A stretch of 41,227 nt of DNA, taken from positions 1-41,227 of the forward strand of contig NZ_FMAF01000042.1 of assembly GCF_900094565.1 (NCBI RefSeq). The letters run 5' to 3'. The DNA is from Martinezella lusitana (GTDB lineage Bacteria > Pseudomonadota > Alphaproteobacteria > Rhizobiales > Rhizobiaceae). The position numbers were made by a program, and so were the translations under genes. Below the pieces are notes generated by a model, which saw nothing but the letters and a program-made list of their open reading frames with translations, did not search any database and had not been told where the DNA came from. Shown here one piece after another: positions 32,905 to 40,957 of the stretch; positions within the stretch are counted from its first letter, which is position 1, and each line of letters starts with the position of its first letter.

Positions 32905-33776
32905 TGCATCATTGCCTGTTTCAATGCACGTGTTATCGCCGCAACCGCGATCTCCCGGGCATAGCGGCAATCGGTACCCTCGATCATCTGCAGGTGGCCA
33001 ACCTCGCTGCGAATGATATCGGCAAGGGCGATATCTTCGCGCCAGGCCCTGCGGGAGTTCGCAAGCTCATTTTCCAGCGAATAGAGCCGCAAAGGACGCG
33101 GCGTGCAGGCTCCGATTGCTATCCGACAGTTCAAGATCCTGTCATCGTCGCGTTGCGTTGCTACGAGCGAAAAGGCCATCGCTGGCCTTCCCGCAGAGGG
33201 TGCAACCTGTGCGAATCCGAACACTTCATTCAAATTGGATAGGCGCATGTCCGCGCCTAAGACGACTTCATCCGGTCCAAGCCAGGTTTGAGCCGGCGGT
33301 CCTAGGACGTCAGCGTAACGTTGGCGACGAGTGCCACGGGTCGATGCAATCACCACATTCGCATCCAACAGCACCGAAAGCAGAGTCCATTGTGAAGCCG
33401 GGTTCGCCAGTGCAAGACTGCCACCAAAAGTGCCGCGATGTCGGATGGCAAGATTGCCGATCTGCGAACCGATCTGCTTTAGCACGCGCAGAAAGCAGAT
33501 CGGCAGCCCCAACCGTTCGACTTCACCCTCGCAGAGCGATTGATGGCGCACCATTGCGCCGACCGAGAACACGCCATCGGAAAACGACATTCGAGAAAGT
33601 CCGGGAATGCGACCAATGTCGATGAGCGTGCCAGGCCTTACCTTGCGCAGGTTCATGAGCGGTATCAGGCTCTGACCTCCGGCGAGAATAGCGCTGTTGG
33701 GTGCGTACCGCACCAAAAGTAACAAGGCGTCCTGAAGCGTCATCGGCCTGTGATACCGAAATGGAGCAGGATACAT
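32901..33776 (-). CDS. Molybdenum hydroxylase, FAD-binding (medium) subunit
   Basis: The 291-residue protein is of the CoxM/XdhB type: SAILAGGQSLIPLMNLR (about 34-50) and IRHRGTFGGSLALANPASQW bind FAD, and a CO_deh_flav_C-like C-terminal domain follows (CRIAIGACTPRPLRL). It is the first gene of the seven-gene minus-strand operon, started at 33776 with a TAAGGG site. The gene order FAD, 2Fe-2S, Mo is that of the CO-dehydrogenase-type hydroxylases. Confidence 0.94.
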   Translation of the reverse strand: MYPAPFRYHRPMTLQDALLLLVRYAPNSAILAGGQSLIPLMNLRKVRPGTLIDIGRIPGLSRMSFSDGVFSVGAMVRHQSLCEGEVERLGLPICFLRVLKQIGSQIGNLAIRHRGTFGGSLALANPASQWTLLSVLLDANVVIASTRGTRRQRYADVLGPPAQTWLGPDEVVLGADMRLSNLNEVFGFAQVAPSAGRPAMAFSLVATQRDDDRILNCRIAIGACTPRPLRLYSLENELANSRRAWREDIALADIIRSEVGHLQMIEGTDCRYAREIAVAAITRALKQAMMQ

Positions 33777-34085
33777 GGCATGCCCTTACCGACCAAAAAG
33801 TGGACGTCAACTCATAAATAACCGTATGTCTCAATATTGATACTATGTCAACAAATAGAAATTTATCGGCAGCCTGCTATACAAAAGGAGGAGAATCCAA
33901 TCAAATTATCAAATCTTACCGTGACCGTTCGCAAGTCTCGTCCCTTCCATCAGGCTCGCCGTATTGGTTTTGATTCAGTTAGGGAAAGCTATTTCGAAAC
34001 AGAACTGTCGGGTTTCAGCTAGATTTGCGCCACTTTTTCATTTCGCATTGTACCACCTAGTTGCATTTAAGGTGTTGATCGAAAA
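33777..34085. other. Promoter region of the Mo-hydroxylase operon and IS flank
   Basis: On the minus strand TTGACA lies opposite 33846-33851, about 70 bp upstream of the FAD-subunit start; its -10 is poor. A perfect 10-bp palindrome, tcaatattga (33831-33840), falls in the spacer. On the plus strand there is a very strong Shine-Dalgarno-like AGGAGGAG (33886-33893), followed by an open frame to 34022 that begins with ATC rather than ATG (33900). No annotated gene is supported here. The IS5-type element starts at about 34086. Confidence 0.45.
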
Positions 34086-35201
34086 GGCTTTGGTGCGCGG
34101 ATCGTTGAAAGAACGGAATTCCGTCTTTGATGCTACGACTATGCGATAGCGAACTTGAGCCGGACGGATTTCGAGCGTGCGCATGCCAGCATTCGATTGA
34201 GCACTGCGCAGCTGAGGGCGACTTCCGTCTGCTGTGCTGCGAACGAGCGCGCTCTTAGCCGGCCGCCGATGATGGATTTGTAGCGACCGATCGCGGTCTC
34301 GACCAAGGATCGTTTGCCGTAGCCGGTCGCGGCCTGCCATTTCATCCGGCCATCAGCGTTGATCGTCGCGATATGTTGGTTTCGTTGATTGGTGGGATCG
34401 TCGTGCTGACGTTCTACCGCATTGGCACGCGGCGGGATAACTACCTCAGCATCGGCGGTGTGCCTGATGACGGCAGCGTAGGTCGGCTCACCGTCATAGG
34501 CTCCATCGGCCGTGAACTGCGCTATCGGCATGTCGATCTGGTCGAGTAGTGGCTCCACCTGCGAGGCGTCGCCGGCATCCCGGTCCGTCATAACGTGAGC
34601 GATGATGTCAGAGCTGTCGGCATCCAGCGCCAGATGCAGTTTCCGCCAAGCCCTACGGGATTTAACACCATGCTTTTCCTCCAGCCATTGGCCAGCGCCG
34701 TAGACCTGCAGCCCTGTGCTATCGATCAGGACGTGGACAGGCCCTTTCTCCGGGATGCGATCATCGTGCCGCTTGTTCGGCGCCTTCCGCTTACTGGCCC
34801 GACGGCTCAGGGTCGTGTGATCGGGAACGGCGAAATCCAGCCCAATCAGCTTCAGTACCGAGGTCAAGAAGCCTTCGGTCTGCCGCAGCCGCAAGCCGAA
34901 CACCAGTCCCAGCGTCAGGGCAGTCTCAATCGCCAGATCGGAATAGCGCGGCTGGCCGCCGCGCGTCGTTCGCTTCGGCGCTCGCCAGGACGACAGTGCC
35001 TCGGGCGTCACCCAAAGCGTCAGACTTCCGCGCCGACGAAGGCCTGTCTCGTACTCCCGCCAGTTCGTGACTTTGAACTTCATCTTGCCAATACGATGGC
35101 GGCGGTAGGCGTTGTGCTTGAAAGGCATCGTTGCAAAAGCCAGGTTATTGCGATCGCAGGTCACCTACGACAACGCAATTAACGATCCGCGCACCAAGGC
35201 T
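34086..35201 (-). mobile_element. IS5-family insertion sequence (IS903-like group)
   Basis: The element is about 1.1 kb, with one transposase gene and 21-bp terminal inverted repeats: ggctttggtgcgcggatcgtt at the left end and, read on the other strand, agccttggtgcgcggatcgt at the right (two mismatches). No matching target duplication is visible in the flanks, so the exact ends may differ by one or two bases or the insertion site may have been rearranged. It appears complete and may be active. Confidence 0.85.
34139..35125 (-). CDS. IS5-family transposase
   Basis: The protein of about 328 residues starts MPFKHNAYRRHRIGKMKFKV. It has the IS903-group N-terminal TNWREYETGLRRRGSLTLWV and the DDE residues in VLIDSTGLQVYG, FTADGAYDGEP and SLVETAIGRYKSIIGGRLRARS. 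Length and motifs are intact. An in-frame ATG at 35164 lies upstream; 35125 matches the family start better. Confidence 0.93.
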   Translation of the reverse strand, partial: PFKHNAYRRHRIGKMKFKVTNWREYETGLRRRGSLTLWVTPEALSSWRAPKRTTRGGQPRYSDLAIETALTLGLVFGLRLRQTEGFLTSVLKLIGLDFAVPDHTTLSRRASKRKAPNKRHDDRIPEKGPVHVLIDSTGLQVYGAGQWLEEKHGVKSRRAWRKLHLALDADSSDIIAHVMTDRDAGDASQVEPLLDQIDMPIAQFTADGAYDGEPTYAAVIRHTADAEVVIPPRANAVERQHDDPTNQRNQHIATINADGRMKWQAATGYGKRSLVETAIGRYKSIIGGRLRARSFAAQQTEVALSCAVLNRMLACARSKSVRLKFAIA

Positions 35202-35240
35202 CATTTCGAGCCGTTCTACTATTGGTCCCCTCCTAGCGAT

Positions 35241-35546
35241 ATGCCTCCAGACCAGGCAGAACCGGAATTGATATCGGCAGTCGCGGATCGATCTGAAGTT
35301 CAATTCCACTCGGTCGGCATTTACCTCGCTCCTGACAGCATCCCAGTTGGTACGTTGGAAATCGCCGTTGACGATGAAACCGGCGAAGCATGCGGCATAG
35401 TCAGTACGAGGGGAATGACGAGCGCTGCGACATGGACGAAAGCTGGGGCGAGCCTGGACGAGACAATCAAGACCTTCGTCGAAGCGATATCGATCGACAA
35501 GGATGCCCTCGTTGCCGTCAAATTGACGATGCCACCCCAGGCCTAG
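35241..35546 (+). CDS. Hypothetical protein, probably 5'-truncated by the IS5 element
   Basis: The frame is open from inside the IS end (35112) to the TAG at 35544-35546. The first internal ATG, at 35241, has no clear ribosome-binding site. The part after it, about 101 residues (LISAVADRSEVQFHSVGIYL and IAVDDETGEACGIVSTRGM), looks like a small soluble alpha/beta protein that I do not recognise. The upstream residues HFEPFYYWSPPSDM read like coding sequence, suggesting that the original N terminus was cut off by the insertion. Confidence 0.45.
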   Translation: MPPDQAEPELISAVADRSEVQFHSVGIYLAPDSIPVGTLEIAVDDETGEACGIVSTRGMTSAATWTKAGASLDETIKTFVEAISIDKDALVAVKLTMPPQA

Positions 35547-35555
35547 ACGATGCCG

Positions 35556-35924
35556 TCAGCAAGGCGCTGATTGACTAGGATGTTTCACCGTTTTGGCGGT
35601 GGTCACTTTCTTGCGCGGCTTCTTCGGGATCACCCGGCCGAGAGCGTCCGTGCAGCCCGGCTGGGTGAAGTGGCAACTGACCGACGCTGGCGAGTGCCCG
35701 CCACCGCCCAGGCATGTCGATTGAGATTTCGTAAAATAGGGCGTCCGGCGCCCAGTCAGTCTCGCTGTGCCGGTGCCGCACGGCTTGTAGAAGGTTCCGA
35801 CTTGCGTCTTGAGCCCGTATTCCTTGTAATATGTGACTTCATAATCGCGGCCAGCGGCTGCTTGCGCCTCGGTACCGGCGACGATTCCCAACGTCGTTAT
35901 GGCAAGAAAAAGACCGAATCTCAT
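35556..35924 (-). CDS. Small secreted Cys-containing protein
   Basis: The 122-residue protein has a clear Sec signal peptide (MRFGLFLAITTLGIVAGTEA, then QA). The mature part carries YEVTYYKEYGLKTQVGTFYKPCG, which resembles the short secreted YY..G..Y.PC proteins (DUF6289-like; not certain), followed by four further cysteines and a basic tail (PKKPRKKVTTAK). It is probably periplasmic or extracellular. It has no operon partner; function unknown. Confidence 0.65.
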   Translation of the reverse strand: MRFGLFLAITTLGIVAGTEAQAAAGRDYEVTYYKEYGLKTQVGTFYKPCGTGTARLTGRRTPYFTKSQSTCLGGGGHSPASVSCHFTQPGCTDALGRVIPKKPRKKVTTAKTVKHPSQSAPC

Positions 35925-36161
35925 GGATACTCTCCCTTAGACAGGCGGCGATCGTGACAGGTTTGGATAGTTTTTGCACCATCTTTGAAATGTTTCATCG
36001 AGGCCATAGATCCTGTTAACGCATGTGAGGCAAAGCTGAGGTCTTGCAAGGAGCTTTGTAAATCACGCGACGCGGTCGTCTCTGGTTGCCTCTTCACTCA
36101 GACCATCGATCTCATGAATTTACAGCTCCCCGTCTCCGATTCCGTGCCGACTCTCGCCGCG

Positions 36162-36722
36162 TTAGTCATCAGGAACCAAGTCATTCCTATTGTTCACTCG
36201 ACGCCGTACAAAGAGCAGCACAAATGCCAAACAGGCGGTAGCGTAGCCACTAACCAGATACGGTGCGGCCACCCCGGCAATCTCCGCTAGTCCGGCCCCA
36301 AGTGGCGGGGCAGCCATCATCGCCGCTGCGCTGAGCCCTTCGCCTACCGCCGCAACGCGCCCTAAAAGTTCAAGTGGTGTCTCCTTCTGTAGCACCACTC
36401 GATAGGGAACGAAGAAACCTGCGCTGGCCAAACCTGTGGCAAATAGAAGTAGACAGAAGGCCGCAGCAGGAATCACGATATCGCCGCGCCCAACATGTCC
36501 CATGAAGGCAATTAGCAGCCCTCCGACAAGGCCCGAAGCGATCATCAGCTGAGAAGGGTCACGTTGTCCAAAGAATTGTTCGAGAAGCAAAGCACCAATT
36601 ACTCCGCCGGCGCCTGCGGATGCCACGGATGCTCCAAGTAAGGCGCTCGAAAATCCAATTTCTTTGACTAAGAGTGCAATGAGTCCGTCGTACAGGAATA
36701 TTAGGAAATAGCCGAGGGCCAT
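36162..36722 (-). pseudogene. MFS transporter, C-terminal half only
   Basis: The frame encodes about six hydrophobic helices (MALGYFLIFLYDGLIALLV through YLVSGYATACLAFVLLFVRR), equal to helices 7-12 of an MFS drug-type transporter, with a typical PYRVVLQKETPLELLGRVAAV loop. Codons before 36722 continue in the same frame (WILATSILA) to a TAA only about 45 bp upstream, so there is no N-terminal half. A normal member has about 400 residues; here 186 remain. It is therefore a decayed or deleted gene. Confidence 0.7.
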
Positions 36723-37061
36723 TGCCAGAATGGAGGTGGCAAGGATCCAAGTCCTTTTGGCCCTTTTTTCCGTTTATATCGGACCCGAGCCGATATGAGT
36801 AACGCAAAGCGCCGTAGGGGTCCCGACGACTTTGATGGATCACCGCGAAATGTGAAGAAGGGTGAAAATAACGTGGAACTCAACAATCGCCTGCTGTTCC
36901 GCAGCCAGACTCTTTCAATCTCTGCTCGGCACGCTCTTTTTTAGAATACCTCTAACTCAATCAAGGCCGCATGAAACCTTTGCCATCTCGGCACGTTCAT
37001 GTGACGGACCTGCCGCGGCGCAGCTGGCCCATGCCCCATAAGCGCCCGCGTAGGGAATCCC

Positions 37062-38114
37062 ATGCCTGAATCCGTCAAGCTTGTCTCCATCGGGACTGCC
37101 GTCCCTCCTCATGTCATCGATCAGCGTGACGCCGCGCTCGCATCCCACCAAGCATTTTCGTCACGCTTTCCAGACTTCGAACGCCTCGCAAAAGTCTTCG
37201 AAAGTTCCGGTATCAGGCGTCGGTATGGCGTTCGTCCGCTCGACTGGTATCTCAAGACGCTAGGCTGGCCGGACAGGAACGACGCCTTCATCGAGGGCGC
37301 GAGCGCCCTGTTCGTGTCTGCAGCGACTAAGGCGTTGCAATTAGCCAACCTTTTGGCGGCGGATGTTGATACGATAGTTACCATTTCATCCACGGGCATC
37401 GCCACGCCGAGCCTTGAGGCGCGGGTCATTGCACAGATGGGATTTCGCGCTGATGTCGAGCGCGTTCCCGTTTTCGGGCTCGGTTGCGCCGGTGGTGTTT
37501 CGGGCTTTTCCATTGCGTCGCGACTAGCTGCGTCCAGGCCAGGCTCGGTCGTTCTGCTTGTCGCGGTGGAAACATGCACCCTTGCCTTTCGCATCGATAA
37601 GCTGACAAAAGCCAACATCGTCGCAACCGCTCTTTTCGGTGACGGTGCGGCAGCCTGCATTCTTCGTGCGACGAATGACGGCATCGCCGAAGTCGAGATG
37701 AGTGGCCAGCATACCTGGCCCGACACGCTGGACATCATGGGCTGGAGCGTCGAACCTGAGGGTTTGGGCGTGATCTTCGATCGGGCTATACCGCCGTTTG
37801 CCGAGGCGAACATTCATCCTGCCGTCGCGTCCATTCTGGCGCGCTCCAACCTGAAGATTGATAACGTCGACCGGTTTGCCTGTCATCCCGGCGGCGCGAA
37901 GGTTATCGATGCGCTGGAATCGGCGCTTGACCTTGGGCAGGGAACATTGAACCACGAACGCGATGTCTTGTCGGACTATGGAAACATGTCATCGCCAACG
38001 GCTTTGTTCGTCTTGGAACGGCTGATCTCCACCGGATTGCCGCGACGCACGCTACTCACCGCCTTGGGACCAGGATTTACGCTGAATTGCGCCTCCTTGA
38101 AGGCTGCGGCATGA
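37062..38114 (+). CDS. Type III polyketide synthase (chalcone/stilbene synthase family)
   Basis: The 350-residue protein has the Cys-His-Asn triad: Cys142 in VFGLGCAGGVSG, His275 in FACHPGGAK and Asn308 in DYGNMSSPTALFVL. It condenses an acyl-CoA starter with malonyl-CoA to make alkylpyrones or alkylresorcinols; the chain length cannot be read. It starts at 37062 with AGGGA upstream and ends in an ATGA overlap with the methyltransferase-like gene. This arrangement (type III PKS, then an ICMT-type protein) resembles B. subtilis BpsA-BpsB, where the second enzyme methylates the alkylpyrone. Confidence 0.94.
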   Translation: MPESVKLVSIGTAVPPHVIDQRDAALASHQAFSSRFPDFERLAKVFESSGIRRRYGVRPLDWYLKTLGWPDRNDAFIEGASALFVSAATKALQLANLLAADVDTIVTISSTGIATPSLEARVIAQMGFRADVERVPVFGLGCAGGVSGFSIASRLAASRPGSVVLLVAVETCTLAFRIDKLTKANIVATALFGDGAAACILRATNDGIAEVEMSGQHTWPDTLDIMGWSVEPEGLGVIFDRAIPPFAEANIHPAVASILARSNLKIDNVDRFACHPGGAKVIDALESALDLGQGTLNHERDVLSDYGNMSSPTALFVLERLISTGLPRRTLLTALGPGFTLNCASLKAAA

Positions 38115-38617
38115 TCTGGCCGATCCTGCTGCTGACGGCGGTGACCCTTGAAAGGCTGGGCGAACTCTGGCTTGCCAGAAGCAACACGCAGATACTGATG
38201 GCAAGGGGAGCTGTCGAAGTTGCAGCCTCGCACTATCCGGCGATCGTCACTCTGCATGCTGCATGGCTCCTCGGGCTCTGGCTTCTCGCGTGGAATGCAC
38301 CACTTAATATGGCATGGCTCGCAGTCTTCGTAGGTCTTCAGGTCTTGCGGCTCTGGACCCTGTCCACGCTTGGTCGGCGATGGACGACACGGATCATCAT
38401 TGTACCCGGAGAGACGCTTGTGGTCGAAGGGCCCTACCGGTTTGTGCGGCACCCGAATTATGCTGTGGTGATCGGCGAGATCGCAGCTCTTCCGATGTGC
38501 TTTGATATGCCGCTTTATACACTCCTGTTCTCGATCGCCAATGCTCTGATCCTTGCCATACGCATCAAGGCCGAGAATGCAGCCCTTTCAGGATTGTCCC
38601 ATGCAAAACCGGCCTGA
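38111..38617 (+). CDS. Isoprenylcysteine carboxyl methyltransferase (ICMT)-family membrane protein
   Basis: The 168-residue protein has four to five hydrophobic helices and the ICMT signature GPYRFVRHPNY, which binds S-adenosylmethionine, plus IRIKAENAAL at the end. By analogy with BpsB it may O-methylate the polyketide product at the membrane. The start is fixed by the ATGA overlap with the PKS stop; a longer frame from 38087 is not needed. The exporter gene starts inside its 3' end. Confidence 0.9.
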   Translation: MIWPILLLTAVTLERLGELWLARSNTQILMARGAVEVAASHYPAIVTLHAAWLLGLWLLAWNAPLNMAWLAVFVGLQVLRLWTLSTLGRRWTTRIIIVPGETLVVEGPYRFVRHPNYAVVIGEIAALPMCFDMPLYTLLFSIANALILAIRIKAENAALSGLSHAKPA

Positions 38618-40145
38618 TCTCCCGCGCTCTGCCATCAACCCTCAGCTGGTGTGGACGGGTTTCATAGCCATGTGCGTCGGGATGTTCATGGCGATCCTCG
38701 ATGTGCAGGTCGTTGCGACGTCGCTGCCGACGATCCAGTCGGCGCTTGACATCGATCCGGATCAAATGAGCTGGATCCAGACCTCCTACCTGATTGCCGA
38801 AGTGGTCGCGATTCCGCTGACCGGCTTTCTGACCCGACTGCTTTCGATGCGTTGGCTCTTCGTGACCGCAATAGCCCTATTCGTCTTTGCATCCATCGGC
38901 TGTGCGACCAGTGGGAGCTTTGGCGAACTGGTGGCCTGGCGTGTTCTCCAGGGGTTTTCAGGCGGAACACTGATCCCCTCCGTCTTCTCCGCCGTCTTCA
39001 TTCTGTTTCCCAATGAGCGGCAAGCGGTCGCCACCACGATAGCCGGCGTGCTTGCCGTGCTAGCGCCGACGGTCGGCCCCATTGTCGGCGGCTGGCTGAC
39101 GGAGACCTATTCCTGGCATTGGCTGTTTTTGATCAATATAGTCCCGGGTATCGTCTCGGCTCTTGTCGCCGGTCGTTTCTTGCCGCGGCAGCGGATCGAT
39201 TTCTCTGAACTGCGCCATCTCGACGGCTTGTCGCTTGTGATGATGGCAACGGCTCTTGCCAGCCTGGAGCTGAGCCTAAAGGAGGCGCCGACGAGCGGCT
39301 GGACATCGTTGTATGTCATGAGCCTGCTTGCCCTGTTCATTGCCTCGGGATGCTTCTTCGTCTGGCGTGGCCTGCGCCAGGCTCGTCCGGTCATTGATCT
39401 CCATAATTTTCAAGACCGGAACTTTCTCGTCGGGTCTGTGCTGAGTTTCGTCCTCGGAATTGGCCTCTTCGGTTCCGTCTACCTGATGCCGGTTTTCCTG
39501 GCTTTTATCAGGGGACACAACGCGCTTGAAATCGGAGCGACTATGCTTGTCACGGGTATCGCGCAGCTGGTGACCGCACCGATCGCCGTGGCGTTGGAGA
39601 AACGCGTGGATGCACGTCTCCTGTCTGTCGCGGGCTTTGCGCTGTTTGCCGTCGGCCTAGGCATGAGTGCGTTTCAGGACCCCCGTTCGGATTTCGGTGC
39701 GATGTTCTGGCCGCAGATCATCCGAGGCGTCGCGATCATGTTCTGCCTGCTGCCGCCGACGCGGCTCGCACTCGGAACCCTGTCGCCGGACCGCATTCCT
39801 GATGCAAGCGGCCTGTTCAACCTGATGCGAAACCTCGGCGGCGCAATCGGCATCGCGTTGATTGATACCATCATCTACACGCGATCGGAGCCGCTCGGGC
39901 AAAAGCTGTGGGAGCGGCTTCAGAGCGGCGATGCCGAGACCGCCGCGTTCATAGGCGCGCCGGCGCAGATAATGGCGGGACACATGGGAGCCTTCGACGC
40001 CAATGCCACGGCCGTGCTCGACCCACTGATCCAGACGGCCGCAAGCGTCGAGGCCATGAACGAAGCATGGCTGAGCATCGCTATTCTGACCGGCTGCGCC
40101 ATACTCTTCCTGCCCCTTGCGAGAAAGATAGAACCTCCGCAATAA
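38601..40145 (+). CDS. DHA2-family MFS multidrug transporter (EmrB/QacA type)
   Basis: The 514-residue protein has about 14 membrane helices and the DHA2 motifs LDVQVVATSLPTIQ near helix 1, WIQTSYLIAEVVAIPLTG and GWLTETYSWHWLFLINIVPG (motif C region). It starts at 38601, overlapping the ICMT gene by 17 bp, so PKS, methyltransferase and exporter form one operon; it probably exports the lipidic polyketide or a drug. No membrane-fusion (EmrA) gene follows. Confidence 0.93.
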   Translation: MQNRPDLPRSAINPQLVWTGFIAMCVGMFMAILDVQVVATSLPTIQSALDIDPDQMSWIQTSYLIAEVVAIPLTGFLTRLLSMRWLFVTAIALFVFASIGCATSGSFGELVAWRVLQGFSGGTLIPSVFSAVFILFPNERQAVATTIAGVLAVLAPTVGPIVGGWLTETYSWHWLFLINIVPGIVSALVAGRFLPRQRIDFSELRHLDGLSLVMMATALASLELSLKEAPTSGWTSLYVMSLLALFIASGCFFVWRGLRQARPVIDLHNFQDRNFLVGSVLSFVLGIGLFGSVYLMPVFLAFIRGHNALEIGATMLVTGIAQLVTAPIAVALEKRVDARLLSVAGFALFAVGLGMSAFQDPRSDFGAMFWPQIIRGVAIMFCLLPPTRLALGTLSPDRIPDASGLFNLMRNLGGAIGIALIDTIIYTRSEPLGQKLWERLQSGDAETAAFIGAPAQIMAGHMGAFDANATAVLDPLIQTAASVEAMNEAWLSIAILTGCAILFLPLARKIEPPQ

Positions 40146-40264
40146 GAGTGGAACTGAAGTGTCGCCAGATCGGATGCCGAAGAAGATGTGACTGCTATGC
40201 TCCTTATCCCGGCGCGGCTTCTCTCATATCAAGAGAATCGTTCAGACAAACGCGGAGATTATCA

Positions 40265-40603
40265 ATGAGACGAGCCTCTATTCTCATAGTAGCCCTTCTG
40301 CTGGTCGCTGGTGCGACTAGCGCTGCCGACGCTCTTGTCGGAAACTGGAAGACTGAAAACGGCGAAGCGTCGTCCATCACCCCTTGCGGTTCGGGCTACT
40401 GCATCACCATCAAGACTGGAAAGTATGCAGGTCGCAAGATAGGCACCTTCAGCGAAAAGGACGACAGCTATCGCGGCCAGCTCACGGATCCAGAGACCAA
40501 CAAGATCTACAGCGGCACGCTAAAAATCACGGGTCGCAGCCTCAGAATGCAGGGTTGCGTTATGAACGTGCTGTGCAAATCCCAGACTTGGACGCGGCTA
40601 TAG
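40265..40603 (+). CDS. DUF2147-family secreted protein
   Basis: The 112-residue protein has a signal peptide (MRRASILIVALLLVAGATSA) and the DUF2147 pattern VGNWKTENGEASSI, CITIKTGKYAGRKIG, SGTLKITGRSLRMQGCVMNVLCKSQTWTR. These small periplasmic beta-rich proteins are common in rhizobia; their function is not known. Start 40265 has CGGAG eight bases upstream. Confidence 0.85.
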   Translation: MRRASILIVALLLVAGATSAADALVGNWKTENGEASSITPCGSGYCITIKTGKYAGRKIGTFSEKDDSYRGQLTDPETNKIYSGTLKITGRSLRMQGCVMNVLCKSQTWTRL

Positions 40604-40957
40604 GATCGTCGCTGTATCAGCCAAACGATGTCATATTTCGAAAATGACACGATCCATCGCGGGTTTCGGCAAGACCTCATCGTCGGGCTCGGTTAGCAAC
40701 GCCGCTTCGGGGCTATGGCCTGCCGGAATGCTTTGCCACGATCCGCCGCCTGCCGGAGGCCCGCGCGGGCAAACCAAGCAAGCGGGAGTTCTTGCAGGTC
40801 CTCAGACTGCCGTAGGTCTTCCGGATGGATCAGTTGTCGCCGGGACCACGGAGCTCTAGTGCAGCACGATCAACTCCGGCGCCGTCAAATCGCTAGGCCC
40901 TGTTGACAAAGTCCGTGGTGATAGTGCGATAAGATCGCTCCATGGCGGAGGTTTTTG
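40604..40957. other. Region with IS21 remnant and upstream signals of the last gene
   Basis: The stretch contains the IstA fragment at 40702-40815. Near 40896 it has the string ggccctgttgacaaagtcc, which resembles the ends of several IS5-type elements and also supplies a TTGACA (40903-40908) that could serve as a -35 for the last gene; its -10 is weak. GGAGG at 40947-40951 is the ribosome-binding site of that gene. Confidence 0.4.
40702..40815 (+). pseudogene. IS21-family transposase (IstA) C-terminal remnant
   Basis: In the frame ending at TAG 40813-40815 the sequence reads RGYGLPECFATIRRLPEAR, AGKPSKREFLQVLRLP. The EA-R-GK..KREF.QVLRL pattern matches the C-terminal region of IstA-type transposases. 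No istB and no remaining upstream part is present. It marks an old insertion at this boundary. Confidence 0.55.

Noticed and set aside
35985..36290. 101-residue plus-strand open frame upstream of the MFS half-gene
   Set aside because: It runs into the antisense of the MFS fragment, has no ribosome-binding site and no family pattern.
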